From positions 1,426,001-1,490,000 of the forward strand of contig OZ242051.1 of assembly GCA_965205255.1 (NCBI GenBank): DNA of 64,000 nt, read 5' to 3'. Each line of letters starts with the position of its first letter. Position 1 is the first letter of the stretch. The stretch comes from G965205255 sp965205255 (lineage in GTDB: Bacteria > Pseudomonadota > Gammaproteobacteria > Pseudomonadales > Endozoicomonadaceae). This document shows, piece after piece, positions 44,722 through 54,900 of this stretch. The notes under the pieces are model-generated. The model had not been told where the DNA came from, did not search any database, and saw only the letters and a program-made list of their open reading frames with translations. Both the position numbers and the translations under genes were made by a program.

Positions 44722-45401
44722 GCAAGGTGACTGACATTTTAAAAAAGCTGTCACCAGTGCCTCTTGATCCGGCTGACTTATTTTTTAAAAGTTTGGAAAA
44801 AGGTCTGAACTTTTCGTTGAGGTGTGACCCTTTTTTTGCAAAAAAACTCGCTGAATTTGAAGGTTTTATTATTAAATTTCACTGTGTTTCTCCAGTTCGA
44901 ACCATCTATTTATCAATGGTAAATGGTCAGATAGTGGTGAATGCAAACAGCGTATCCAAAGCTGATGTCAGCGTTAGCGGAAACGTTGTTGAACTGTTGA
45001 TGGTAGTAAATAGTATAAAAGCTTCAGATAAGATAAATACTATAATATTCGACAACTGTGTTTGTGGAGATAAACCTCGGCTAAAGAAGTTATTTCAATT
45101 GGTTCAAATAGCAGAACCGGACTGGGCACTTGGTTTTGAAGACAAAGTGCACCCAGTATTGGCTCATACTATGACTAAAATGATAAAGGTTTTTTTCAGC
45201 GTTTTTTACAATCAGTCAGATCTTAAACTTCAGGTTCTTCAAGAATATCTGCAAAATGAGCTGGCTCTACTTCCTTATGATGAAGATATGCAACAAGTGA
45301 ATTTTGAATCTAAAAAGAATCAACAGTGTATTCAGTCTCTGGAAGAAAGGGTAAACCACCTGATCGATAAAAAAGCACCTGAATTAATGTGGTTAACCTG
45401 A
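44718..45401 (+). CDS. ubiJ: Ubiquinone biosynthesis accessory factor UbiJ (SCP2 domain)
   Basis: 227 residues. An SCP2-like lipid-binding domain occupies the first 140 residues (FEGFIIKFHCVSPVRTIYLSMVNGQI, DVSVSGNVVELLMVV). The C-terminus has a helix/coiled coil (NQQCIQSLEERVNHLIDKK). In E. coli UbiJ binds ubiquinone intermediates and holds the soluble Ubi metabolon together with UbiK. Start GTG overlaps the ubiE stop (GTGA). Position between ubiE and ubiB is conserved in gammaproteobacteria and decides the identification. Confidence 0.92.
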   Translation: MSKVTDILKKLSPVPLDPADLFFKSLEKGLNFSLRCDPFFAKKLAEFEGFIIKFHCVSPVRTIYLSMVNGQIVVNANSVSKADVSVSGNVVELLMVVNSIKASDKINTIIFDNCVCGDKPRLKKLFQLVQIAEPDWALGFEDKVHPVLAHTMTKMIKVFFSVFYNQSDLKLQVLQEYLQNELALLPYDEDMQQVNFESKKNQQCIQSLEERVNHLIDKKAPELMWLT

Positions 45402-45417
45402 TAAAGGACGAGATTGA

Positions 45418-47001
45418 GTGCTGTTATTTCGCCTGACTAAAATCATACTGGTTATTATGCATTTCCGGCTGGATAACCTCATTCCAATGGATATATTACC
45501 ATGGTGGCTAAGACTGCCACTAAAGCTTGCTCCATGGAAAATAATTGCCTGTAAAAAACCGGGGGCAGAGCGATTGCGCTTGGCACTGGAAGCTCTTGGG
45601 CCTGTATTCATCAAGTTTGGTCAACTACTCTCTACCCGACCAGATTTATTACCCGGAGACTTTATTGAGCAACTCTCAAAATTGCAAGACCAGGTCCCAC
45701 CCTTTTCGCCAGACCAGTCAAGGCAGATAATTGAACAAGCATTGAAGCAATCGGTGAATGCATTGTTTGCAGCATTTGAAACGAAGCCACTGGCCTCTGC
45801 CTCTGTGGCACAGGTGCATCAGGCAAAGTTACATTCGGGTGAGGATGTTGTGGTTAAAGTTATTCGACCAAATATTAAAAAGACAATCAGGCAAGATATG
45901 CGCTTGCTTTATATCTTGTCCGGTCTGATAACAAAGCTCTCAGATAACATTCGTCGTCTGCGTTTAAAAGAAGTGGTTTCAGATTATGAAAAAACTTTAC
46001 TTGATGAATTGAATTTGCAACGTGAAGCGGCAAATGCATCTCAGTTGCGGAGAAACTTTTTAAACTCACCAGATATTTATATTCCAAAAATCTATTGGGA
46101 TTATTGTCGGGAAAATATTATGGTGATGGAGCGGATTCAAGGCATTTATGTGAGCGACATTGCTGCATTAAAATCTAGGGGTGCTAACATTAAGAAACTG
46201 GCAGAACGGGCAGTAACTGTTTTTTTTACCCAGGTATTCCGCGATGGTTTTTTTCATGCAGATATGCATCCAGGAAACATTTTAGTGAATGCAGATAACC
46301 CTGATGACCCCTATTTTATTGCCATCGACTTTGGAATTGTTGGCTCCTTAACACCAGAAGATCAGAGTTATCTTGCACGAAATGTATTGGCTTTCTTTCA
46401 CAGAGATTATCGAAAAGTAGCACAATTGCATATTCAGTCTGGCTGGGTGCCACATGAAACACCTATACATGAGTTGGAAGCGGCTATAAGAACAGTATGT
46501 GAGCCAGTATTCGGGCGCCCTTTGGAAGATATTTCTTTCGGTCAGGTGTTATTGGGACTGTTTCAAACAGCAAGACGGTTTAATATGGAAGTACAACCTC
46601 AGTTGGTTTTGCTGGAAAAAACACTATTAAACGTTGAAGGTATTGGAAGACAGCTTTATCCTCAACTGAATCTTTGGGTTACAGCACAACCTTTTCTTGA
46701 AAAATGGCTGAAAGACAGAGTTTCACCTCTGGGTATTATGAGTCGCATTTATGAACAAATACCCGATTGGGTTGAGCAGGCACCGATGCTTTCAAAACAA
46801 TTTATTAAGGTATTAACAAAAGAAGAACCAAAGAAAAAAAAACAATCGTTATTATCATTGAAAAAGTTTTTTGGTGTTGTTTTATTGATGGTATCTGGAC
46901 TATTGCTTTATAATCCGTCGTGGCTAAATCATTTTGTAATCCTGTCATTAGGATTGGGCATGCTGGGTGTTTTTTTACTGGTTGATGAGCAAAGAGATTA
47001 A
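45418..47001 (+). CDS. ubiB: Atypical kinase/ATPase UbiB
   Basis: 527 residues, ADCK/UbiB family, needed for ubiquinone synthesis and probably for extracting its precursors from the membrane. The family KxGQ motif is FIKFGQLLSTRPDLLP, the alanine-rich loop that replaces the P-loop is ASASVAQVHQAK, followed by VVVKVIRPNIKK, FHADMHPGNIL and the DFG-like AIDFGIVGS. The C-terminus has two membrane helices (FFGVVLLMVSGLLLY and FVILSLGLGMLGVFLLV). GTG start after AAGGA. HIT gene follows 12 bp later, so it may belong to the same transcript. Confidence 0.97.
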   Translation: MLLFRLTKIILVIMHFRLDNLIPMDILPWWLRLPLKLAPWKIIACKKPGAERLRLALEALGPVFIKFGQLLSTRPDLLPGDFIEQLSKLQDQVPPFSPDQSRQIIEQALKQSVNALFAAFETKPLASASVAQVHQAKLHSGEDVVVKVIRPNIKKTIRQDMRLLYILSGLITKLSDNIRRLRLKEVVSDYEKTLLDELNLQREAANASQLRRNFLNSPDIYIPKIYWDYCRENIMVMERIQGIYVSDIAALKSRGANIKKLAERAVTVFFTQVFRDGFFHADMHPGNILVNADNPDDPYFIAIDFGIVGSLTPEDQSYLARNVLAFFHRDYRKVAQLHIQSGWVPHETPIHELEAAIRTVCEPVFGRPLEDISFGQVLLGLFQTARRFNMEVQPQLVLLEKTLLNVEGIGRQLYPQLNLWVTAQPFLEKWLKDRVSPLGIMSRIYEQIPDWVEQAPMLSKQFIKVLTKEEPKKKKQSLLSLKKFFGVVLLMVSGLLLYNPSWLNHFVILSLGLGMLGVFLLVDEQRD

Positions 47002-47013
47002 CGGAATAGAACT

Positions 47014-47343
47014 ATGAGTGATTGTCTTTTTTGTAATATTGTTTCTGGATCTGTTTCGGCTGATATCGTTTATGAAGATAAACATTGTATTGCGTTTAAA
47101 GATATTCACCCGAAAGCAGAAGTACATCTATTGGTGATTCCCAAAACACATATTAAACACTTGGCAGATTTAAACCCACAAACAGATAAAGATCTTATCA
47201 GCCATATAATGTTTGTATTGTCTGATATTGCAACTGCCTGCGGGCTGACTAACGGCTTTAAAACACAAATTAACACTGGAGCAGGAGGTGGTCAGGAAGT
47301 ATATCATCTGCATTTTCATCTGCTTGGTAGTAAAGCCTCCTGA
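47014..47343 (+). CDS. HIT-domain nucleotide hydrolase (HinT-like)
   Basis: 109 residues, full length for HinT-type purine nucleoside phosphoramidases. N-terminal CLFCNIVSG, VYEDKHCIAFKDIHPKAEVHLLVIPK, and the catalytic histidine triad HLHFHLLG near the C-terminus. Substrates in the family are AMP-lysine/AMP-NH2-type phosphoramidates and aminoacyl adenylates. The zinc-like Cys pair of some HinT proteins (CLFC) is present. 12 bp downstream of ubiB. Confidence 0.93.
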   Translation: MSDCLFCNIVSGSVSADIVYEDKHCIAFKDIHPKAEVHLLVIPKTHIKHLADLNPQTDKDLISHIMFVLSDIATACGLTNGFKTQINTGAGGGQEVYHLHFHLLGSKAS

Positions 47344-47813
47344 ATTTTTTTCAGTCAGACTCTTATAATTACTATCTGACGTTATAATCAAGAGACTCTT
47401 TTCTATGGTGTATTTCCTATTATAAAAAGTCGCTAATAAAACTTTCAGCTATTAGTTTTACTCCGATCAGACTTACTTATAAAGGCAAGAGTAGTACATG
47501 GTAACAAGATATTTAGAAAGGAATTTTATAACTAACGTAGTTTGCAGGCTGACAGTGTAGGGGCATTCAGAATAAATCGAAAAAAAGGTTAATAAATACA
47601 GCACTTATCTCTTTATCTTTATTTTGATTTTGATTTTCATGGACAAACGCCAGTGGAGTATATTGAACAACTCAAGTCAGAGAATGGCTAGGTCTCATAT
47701 AGTATGAATCTATACGCATAATTTTTTGCAGATTTTTAACATGTTTGATGTTATTGTCCCACTTGAGTAGTACACTCTACACATATAGCAACAATTTTAA
47801 ATCAGGTTTAAAT
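47344..47813. other. 470-bp gap between the HIT gene and mgsA
   Basis: No gene, RNA or repeat copy recognised. AT-rich. The mgsA frame is open from TTG 47745, so the gap may be shorter by 70 bp if that start is used. Confidence 0.4.
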
Positions 47814-48293
47814 GTGCACTATAAAGCCGTTGAAACATTTGGAATGCACCATTTAGCACTGGTGGCGCATGACAACAAAAAGCGTGACCTGCTTGAATGG
47901 ACAGGTAAAAATCTGGATATCTTATCCCAACATAAACTCTATGCCACGGGCACTACAGGCCAACTGTTGAATCAGAAATATAACGCTGATGTAAAGTGTT
48001 TATTAAGTGGGCCTATGGGTGGAGACCTGCAATTGGGCGCAATGATTGCTGAAAAAAAAATTAATCTGCTTATTTTTTTCTGGGATCCTCTTGAGGCTCA
48101 GCCTCATGACCCTGATGTAAAAGCTTTATTGCGGATTGCGGCCGTTTGGAATATCCCTGTCGCCTGTAATATTGCAACGGCAGATATGTTAATTCATTCC
48201 CCACTTATGCATCAGACTTTTAAACGCAAAGTTCCTGATTATGCAACTTACAGTGATCTGAGAACGCAGAGTGATCTTTTGCAGGATGAGTAA
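47814..48293 (+). CDS. mgsA: Methylglyoxal synthase
   Basis: Converts dihydroxyacetone phosphate to methylglyoxal plus phosphate, a bypass of lower glycolysis under phosphate limitation. Core motifs are HLALVAHDNKK, YATGTTGQLL, SGPMGGDLQLG (catalytic Asp), FFWDPLEAQPHDPDVKALLR and IPVACNIATADMLI, essentially those of E. coli MgsA. The frame is open from 47745 (TTG) or ATG 47748; I prefer GTG 47814, after CAGGTTTA, because it gives 159 residues against 152 in E. coli. The product ends with an 8-bp overlap with ruvX. Confidence 0.93.
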   Translation: MHYKAVETFGMHHLALVAHDNKKRDLLEWTGKNLDILSQHKLYATGTTGQLLNQKYNADVKCLLSGPMGGDLQLGAMIAEKKINLLIFFWDPLEAQPHDPDVKALLRIAAVWNIPVACNIATADMLIHSPLMHQTFKRKVPDYATYSDLRTQSDLLQDE

Positions 48294-48738
48294 GGTTATT
48301 ATAAAATCTTGGGAAACGGTATTAGGTTTTGACTTTGGAGTTAAAAACATTGGGGTAGCTGTTGGTCAGAAAATTACGTGCACTGCTAATGCGTTAAAAC
48401 CGGTAAAAGCAAAAGACGGTATTCCTAACTGGGATGAAATAATGTTTCTGGTGCAGGAATGGCAACCTGATGCCTTTATTGTTGGTGTACCTTTAAATAT
48501 GGATGGTACGTCTTCAACAATGACGATACGGGCAAAAAAGTTTGCTAATCGTTTAACGGGTAGATTTATTAAGCCATGGTATCCAGTTGATGAGCGTTTA
48601 AGTACCAGAGAAACCAAGGAATGGGCTTATCGCCTTGGACACAAAGGTCATTTTGCCTCTGCCCCAGTAGATAGCATGGCCGCACAACTCTTGTTGGAGA
48701 GCTGGATGAATAGTCCAGAAAATAATAGTGAAAAATAG
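48286..48738 (+). CDS. ruvX: RuvX/YqgF pre-16S rRNA nuclease
   Basis: RNase H-fold nuclease needed for maturation of the 16S rRNA 5' end, earlier annotated as a putative Holliday junction resolvase. About 150 residues. Active-site motifs: GFDFGVKNIGVAVG (catalytic Asp), VGVPLNMDGT, PVDERLSTREAK-like VDERLSTRETKEW, and the C-terminal DSMAAQLLLESW. ATG 48286 overlaps the mgsA stop (ATGAGTAA); a GTG at 48271 is possible. The usual partner yqgE is not seen. Confidence 0.93.
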   Translation: MSKVIIKSWETVLGFDFGVKNIGVAVGQKITCTANALKPVKAKDGIPNWDEIMFLVQEWQPDAFIVGVPLNMDGTSSTMTIRAKKFANRLTGRFIKPWYPVDERLSTRETKEWAYRLGHKGHFASAPVDSMAAQLLLESWMNSPENNSEK

Positions 48739-48755
48739 TTGTTCAGGTGATAGTG

Positions 48756-49391
48756 ATGAATAAAATTTTTAGTATATTGGCTGGCGTGTGTATTGCAGGA
48801 TCAGTATCTGCTAAAACCGTTAATGTATGCTTTACAGATAAAAATGATTGTTTAAAACAAACAATACATGTGATTGATCAAGCCAGTAAAAGTATTAATA
48901 TACAATCCTATGAGTTCTCATCTGTAAAAGTGGCTGATGCATTAATCAAGGCCGGTAAACGGGGTGTAAAAGTTCAGCTATTGCTGGATAAAGAAAATAT
49001 GTTTAATAGTAACTCAATGGTATCAAAGTTAAAAAACACAAACATCTCTTACCTGCTTGATAGTAAACCAGATGCCTTATATAGCAATGTGCTTATTGCA
49101 GATGGTAAACACTTGGTAACAGGTGCCAGCACTTTTCTTCCTACAAATAGAATAAAAGTAGTAGACGATGTGCTGTTTGTTAATGATGATTCTGACCTTA
49201 TTAATAACTATCAAAAGCAGTTTGACCATCGCAAATCTTTGTCTGAAAATGCTGAGAAATATTGCAAACATTCAGCCCAGTGCAAGTTTAGCCAAGCTAC
49301 AGGTTCTGCAAAAAAAGCTGCCGCTGAAGTCTGGAGTGGCACTAAAAATCTTTGGAGGAAACATTTTGGCGATAGTGAATCATCAAAATAG
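48756..49391 (+). CDS. Secreted phospholipase-D-fold protein with degenerate HKD motif
   Basis: About 211 residues from ATG 48756 (AGGTGA upstream). Signal peptide KIFSILAGVCIAGSVSA. The first half resembles small PLD-family nucleases such as Nuc: TVNVCFTDKNDCLKQTIHVIDQASKSINIQSYEFSS and KAGKRGVKVQLLLDKEN. The active-site segment that should read H-x-K-x4-D and G-S/A-x-N is LYSNVLIADGKHLVTGAST: Tyr replaces His, Asn replaces Lys, only Asp remains. It is thus probably inactive as a nuclease and may bind or inhibit. The C-terminus adds a Cys pair (YCKHSAQCKF) and a basic amphipathic tail. 17 bp after ruvX. Confidence 0.75.
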   Translation: MNKIFSILAGVCIAGSVSAKTVNVCFTDKNDCLKQTIHVIDQASKSINIQSYEFSSVKVADALIKAGKRGVKVQLLLDKENMFNSNSMVSKLKNTNISYLLDSKPDALYSNVLIADGKHLVTGASTFLPTNRIKVVDDVLFVNDDSDLINNYQKQFDHRKSLSENAEKYCKHSAQCKFSQATGSAKKAAAEVWSGTKNLWRKHFGDSESSK

Positions 49392-49407
49392 ACAATAAAT
49401 TTTATTA

Positions 49408-49433
49408 TAAAAGGTCGCCTAGGTGGCCTTTTG
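49408..49433 (+). terminator. Probable terminator after the PLD-fold gene
   Basis: Inverted repeat AAAAGGTCGC / GTGGCCTTTT (10 bp with two G-U pairs) 17 bp after the stop codon, closed by a short TTTT. The tail is short, so efficiency is uncertain. Confidence 0.55.
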
Positions 49434-49478
49434 ACGTTCCTTCGTCATTTATATTACGTAACTGACCTTAAGCATTAT

Positions 49479-49644
49479 TCCAAAATCTGTTTCTCACTAC
49501 TGCTATGAGCATGCTTGCATTGCCTGATGTTAAAATGTTAAAGACAAAGTGACGAGTAATACCAACTTTTTCAAGGAGCTTCAACGCACAACAAAAAAAT
49601 CAGAAAAGTAGCGCTATAACAAATGAAAAACAGGTTTTGGTATT
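49479..49644 (+). repeat. Dispersed palindromic repeat, copy E
   Basis: Between the convergent PLD-fold gene and fumA. TTCCAAAATCTGTTTCTCAC, TACTGCTATGAGCATGCTTG, AGGAGCTTCAACGCACAACA, AAATCAGAAAAGTAGCGC and ACAGGTTTTGGTATT reproduce the family order in plus orientation with a few substitutions and a small insertion. Confidence 0.8.
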
Positions 49645-49660
49645 AGTTATGTAACACCAA

Positions 49661-51178
49661 TTATGTAATATAGATTGGTGTCTCCTTAATTTTATTTTTC
49701 CAGATTTCAGGGCCGGTTTTGTGAACTGAATTTCCTTTCGAGTCCACAGCAACTGTTACAGGCATGTCTTCCACATCAAACTCATAAATTGCTTCCATGC
49801 CTAACTCAGGAAATGCAAGAACCTTTGCTTTTTTTATAGCCTGAGAAACCAAGTAGGCAGCACCACCGACGGCCATTAAGTAAACAGACTCAAACTCTTT
49901 AATCGCCTGTATGGCATCATCGCCTCTTTCTGCTTTACCGATCATACCGGCAAGACCTGTTTCGGCAAGAAGCTGGTGGCTGAATTTATCCATCCGTGTA
50001 GCTGTGGTAGGACCGGCAGGTCCTACAATTTCATCACGTACAGGGTCGACAGGACCCACATAATAGATAAATCTACCTTTGAGATTCACAGGCAGGGACT
50101 CTCCGTTATCTAGTATATCTGCCATCTTCTTATGAGCTGCGTCCCGACCTGTTAGAATTTTACCGCTGAGTAAAATAGTGTCGCCAATCTGCCATGACAG
50201 AATGTCATCATGAGTTATTTCCTGAAGATTTACCCGCCGAGTATTTTTATCTGCTTTTCGGACGATTTCAGGCCAGTCTTCCAGGCTAGGCGGAGTAAGC
50301 TCAGCCTCGCCCGTGCCATCAAGAACAAAATGTGCGTGTCGGGTAGCAGCACAGTTAGGGATAACAGCAACTGCCTTATTAGCCGCATGGGTAGGATAAT
50401 CTTTTACTTTAACATCCAATACTGTTGTTAAACCACCTAAACCTTGTGCCCCAATACCCAGTTCATTAACTTTTTGATAAAGCTCAAGGCGTAGTTCTTC
50501 GGATCTGTTCCTTGCTCCACGCTTTTGGAGATCATGTATATCAATGGGGTCCATTAATGATTCTTTGGCAAGTAACATGGCTTTCTCAGCGGTACCACCA
50601 ATACCAATGCCAAGCATACCGGGAGGACACCAGCCGGCTCCCATAGCAGGCACTACTTTTAAAATCCAGTCCGTGACGGAATCAGAAGGGTTTAACATGG
50701 CAAATTTAGCTTTCGCTTCGCTACCTCCACCTTTTGCTGCTACGTGAACTTCAACCTGATCTCCCTGCACTATTTCATAGTGAATAACGCCTGGTGTATT
50801 GTCTTTAGTATTGACACGCTTGCCATCTGGGTCGGCTAGTATAGAGGCCCGTAATATATTGTCAGGGTTCCTATAGGCTTGTCGAATACCTTCATTGCAC
50901 ATGTCAAATAACGATATATCAGCATCCCAGTGAACATTCATTCCTATTTTCAGAAAAATGGTAACAATACCTGTGTCCTGACAAACTGGTCGATGACCTA
51001 TTGCCGACATTCTGGAATTAATCAAAATTTGTGCAATGGCATCTTTTGCCGCCAGATTTTTCTCTTTTTCATAAGCTTTAGCCATGGCGCTTATGAAATC
51101 TACCGGATGATAATAGGAAATATATTGAAGAGCGCCGGCTACACTTTTGATAACATCCTGCTGACGAATAACTGTCAT
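49661..51178 (-). CDS. fumA: Fumarate hydratase class I (iron-sulfur, FumA/FumB type)
   Basis: 4Fe-4S-dependent fumarase of the TCA cycle, 505 residues. RPVCQDTGIVTIF contains the first cluster Cys. IPNCAATRHAHF and the second half (GPTTATRMDKFSHQLLAETGLAGMIGKAERG, VDSKGNSVH) match the two-part class I enzyme joined in one chain. A third cluster Cys is expected near GAGWCPPGMLGIGIGG. The C-terminus ends in KNKIKETPIYIT. Lone gene, with a 350-bp gap upstream. Confidence 0.95.
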   Translation of the reverse strand: MTVIRQQDVIKSVAGALQYISYYHPVDFISAMAKAYEKEKNLAAKDAIAQILINSRMSAIGHRPVCQDTGIVTIFLKIGMNVHWDADISLFDMCNEGIRQAYRNPDNILRASILADPDGKRVNTKDNTPGVIHYEIVQGDQVEVHVAAKGGGSEAKAKFAMLNPSDSVTDWILKVVPAMGAGWCPPGMLGIGIGGTAEKAMLLAKESLMDPIDIHDLQKRGARNRSEELRLELYQKVNELGIGAQGLGGLTTVLDVKVKDYPTHAANKAVAVIPNCAATRHAHFVLDGTGEAELTPPSLEDWPEIVRKADKNTRRVNLQEITHDDILSWQIGDTILLSGKILTGRDAAHKKMADILDNGESLPVNLKGRFIYYVGPVDPVRDEIVGPAGPTTATRMDKFSHQLLAETGLAGMIGKAERGDDAIQAIKEFESVYLMAVGGAAYLVSQAIKKAKVLAFPELGMEAIYEFDVEDMPVTVAVDSKGNSVHKTGPEIWKNKIKETPIYIT

Positions 51179-51529
51179 GAAGGGTTAACTCCTGTTTGAG
51201 ATGATATTCAATGCATTAGCAGCAAAGGTATAATATGTGAAACTGCTGATAATGTGAATCTGAATATGTCATCCTAACATATGCCAATTTTAGAACCACA
51301 ATTTGTTTAGTAGGTTTTTTTTAAAAATAAAAACAATATTAGTTTGATATTAATGAAAGTATGTGTAAACTTGAACAGCTATCAGAATACTATTTATGCT
51401 GATTATTGCAATGCAAAGCGTATTTTTCAGGCGGGTATACCGTAGAAATTTGTATGGCCATTCCTTGATCGATAAAATGTGTTTTAGCTTAAAGTGAAAA
51501 TGAAAACGTTAAGTAATACAGGTGAGACG
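51179..51529. other. Divergent gap between fumA and the cold-shock gene
   Basis: Carries both promoters and probably a long untranslated leader for the cold-shock gene, as is usual for cspA-type mRNAs. AT-rich. I see no exact cold-box and no repeat copy. No other gene. Confidence 0.4.
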
Positions 51530-51736
51530 ATGTCTACTGAAAAAGGTAAAGTGAAGTTCTTCAATGAAGCTAAAGGTTTTGGCTTCATACAACGTGAAAA
51601 TGGTCCTGATGTGTTTGTACACTTCAGCGCTATTCAAGGTGAAGGCTTCAAGACTTTGTCTGAAGGACAAGAAGTTGAATTTACTATCGGTCAAGGACAA
51701 AAAGGCCCTCAAGCCGAGAATGTTTCTGCACTCTAG
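51530..51736 (+). CDS. Cold-shock domain protein (CspA family)
   Basis: 68 residues from ATG 51530, after AGGTGAG; an upstream GTG at 51494 would add 12 atypical codons. Single OB-fold: KGKVKFFNEAKGFGFI (RNP1) and DVFVHFSAI (RNP2), with the FFNEAKGFGFIQ pattern of bacterial Csp. Binds single-stranded RNA/DNA and prevents secondary structure; may work as RNA chaperone or antiterminator. Whether it is cold-inducible cannot be read from sequence. It converges with the second RHS gene. Confidence 0.95.
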   Translation: MSTEKGKVKFFNEAKGFGFIQRENGPDVFVHFSAIQGEGFKTLSEGQEVEFTIGQGQKGPQAENVSAL

Positions 51737-51786
51737 GTTTTTTGCAGTCAGAAATTTTTCCGAAAAAGAAAGATAGTAATACTCAA

Positions 51787-51846
51787 TAGTCAACCGACTA
51801 TAGCAACTGGCTGTAAAAAGTTTTTTTGTTGTAGGTTGGTTGACTA
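51787..51846. terminator. Large imperfect hairpin between convergent csp and RHS gene 2
   Basis: Arms TAGTCAACCGAC and GTTGGTTGACTA pair with one G-U, and inner CTATAGCAAC / GTTGTAG continue the stem imperfectly; the loop contains AAAAAGTTTTTTT. Placed between converging genes, it could end both transcripts. No clean U-tract on the outside, so factor-independent termination is not certain. Confidence 0.5.
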
Positions 51847-51948
51847 CTTTTGGTTAAACAAAAAAATTGGACACTTCTCACAACTGGACTGCGCTTAAAC
51901 TGAAGTCCTTCTGATAAGCTAAGATGTAGTTTATTTTTATCCAGATAA

Positions 51949-54900
51949 TTAAAGAAGCTTACCCCCATCTTCCCAGCTATTTAGGCTACTGAAACTCGAT
52001 GAAGATGGAGATTTATTTATGGTTGCAAATATAGACTCCTCATGAATCTGAGCGTTTGCCATTTCACCTTGCCTGATAATTCTAATTACCTGAAAATTAT
52101 TGCTTATATTTTTTAACGGAATAAAATCAGCTGTTGTCAGTTGTCTGCCAGCCTGATTAAGTGCAACGTATTGCCCATTTAATTTTTTTAGGGGAAATGC
52201 ATGATGAGTTAAGTCATCTAAGACAATACCTAAACCAACGTCGTTGTTATTCAATGTGGTTTTTAAATCAGAAAAACCCAGAAGGTATTCAAAATTAATA
52301 TTGTTTCTGTGCAACGCATCTTCGATATAATGATTATTTTTTCGAAAGGTAAGATATTGCATCAATTCGGTTATATTTGAATCTGGAATATTGCTTTCTT
52401 CCTGCATTTCCAACAATACTGCAATTGTAGAGTTTGGTATACAATTTTGCGTAAATTGAATGGGTACGAAAGGTCTACGATATAAGTGTTGAGTAAACTT
52501 GGCAGCCACACCACTTCCAATGGAACTCATTAATGAAGAGAGCATAAAACCCATAGAGACATAGCTTAAAATATTTATTGCTGATGCCAGACTCCTATTT
52601 TGGGCAGCTTGTCCATTTACCTGCATTGCTATACCAATCCCTGAAGTTACTTCATTTGTTACACTAGCTATAGCGCCAGTAACACCTGAGCTTATTACAA
52701 ATCCACTGACAGTATAACTCAGACTTTTTAAGGCACTACTTATTCCGGATGTTACAATGGCGATGCTTCTGCCAAAAGAGGTCAGAGCATCCGTTATTCC
52801 AAAGGCCTGACTTGCAATAGAAAGACCTTTATTGTTTGGTAGTGCCGTGCTAGCTATTTGTAATGTACCTGTAGTTACTCCTATCGTTCCAGAAACACCA
52901 CTAAAAATACCTGTTGCTACTAAAGAATTGGTGACAGTTCCCGTTGCTGAAGCACCAATAGCAACCCCGGCAGCAACAACTGGTGATAATATGGCGGAGG
53001 CAATAGAGAACATCACACCGAGAGCACCCATTAGATAACCTGCCCATTTTGGCAGGTGACCAGAAGGGTCAGTATTCATTATTGGATTGTTATCCCCAAA
53101 ATCATAACCGTCAATTTTTTTAAACGGGCTGTAACTATCATGACTCATAAAAACTCTGTAAACAGGATTATAAGCACGATAACCACTACCTAAAAACTGA
53201 TACCCTGATGCAGGGTCAAGCATATGACCGTCAAACCCGGGAGTATGTTGCGCCCACCAAGCATGTTCTACGTCAATGGATGAGTTATTATGCAAATCTT
53301 TTGATACATTATTTAATAAATTGTCATCCATCCCATAAGGGCTATACACATGATCACTGATTTTTTTTCCTGCACTACTAAAGGTAGAAATTACATCGCC
53401 CTTATAATCATGCACGTACCAACGATTAATCCGACCATTCTCACTATGAGCAACACCTGCCAGTTCTACACTAACATTAGTTTTTCCTTTGTTATCATTT
53501 TGCACTTGCTCTGTCACAAAGTTATTTTGGTAGAGCATATATAACGGTTGTTGCAGTGGTTTCCCCAGAGAATCAAAAGATTGTTCCGCCACCTGATGGC
53601 CAGCACTATCATAAGTATACAAAGTATGTACATTTGTTTTTATATTAATGAAACCATCTTGGTATCCAAATGCATTGTAATGTAATCTATTACCATTGGC
53701 ATCTTTTGTAATTCTACCTAAGTTGTCGTAAATGATTCGATTAGACTTTATTCTGATTTGCGACCCTTTATTGCTTTGCCAAACGGTTATGAAAGACACT
53801 ATTCGATGTGGATCGTAAATGTTATTTTTTTTAGCTTCATAAGTGTATGTTGTCGTTTTTATGATCTGGGATCCACCAATATCAACTAACTTCTCCCTTA
53901 CCGTTTTAATATTATTCCAGCTATCAAATGTGTAATGCTGTGATGTAATCAATGGTGGTGAGGTCAGCTGGCTTCCAGAGATGTCTGTATCTCTGGGACA
54001 TAAAAGACTTATTTTTTCAGGTTTTCCAGTGAAATTACAAGACATTGCTGTCAGGCTATTGGTTTTTTTATCATAGCTAAATGTTTGTGTAGCACTATCA
54101 TTGCCTTCAGAGCGAGTAATAGAACTAATATTTTTTGTTTGTGGATTATAAGTATAACTTAGCTGTTGCAATATCTTATCGGCCTTTTTGTCAGTGACTG
54201 TCTGAAGGTTACCTAAATCATCGTAAAAAAACCTTCTTTTTATTCCTATGCCGTTAGTTACTTGTGCCACTCGGTTAAAGTATGTATCGTATGTTATTGC
54301 AAGTAACTGTGTGGGTGTGGTTTTTTTGGGAAGAATAACCTTGGATAAGATTACCCTTCCGTATTTATCGTGAATTGAAAAATAGATATTGCCAGCCAGA
54401 TCTTTAACTCTCATTACCTGTCCATAACGATCATACGTCATAGTTTCTGTTCCAGCAGGATAATCAATACCTGGTGATGACTTCAGACTCACAGGAGCTG
54501 AACGGTTTATTTTGATTAAAAAGCCAGTGTTTGGATCATAATCATAATGCAAGTGACTAATATTGTCTTCTTTATCCGTTAATTGCCATGTTGTTGGGTT
54601 GTATGTATAGGTGATATAAACCACCCCATCTATAGAAGCACTTACTTTTGCAAAACTATTATATTTATAAGAAAACACATGCATTTTATTTTCTTTTGTT
54701 GCAGGCATCGTCATTGTTAACATACGACCATCAGCATCGTATGTGTAAGTTATTTTTTTACCATACTCATCTGCCTGCCAGATAAGATTATCCTGATCAT
54801 CGTATTCACGAGTACCCAATACATGACAATATGTTTGGTTTCGGGGCTGTACGCATCTTAGAATTTTATTGCCTTGTATATTATAACTGTCGTGAATATT

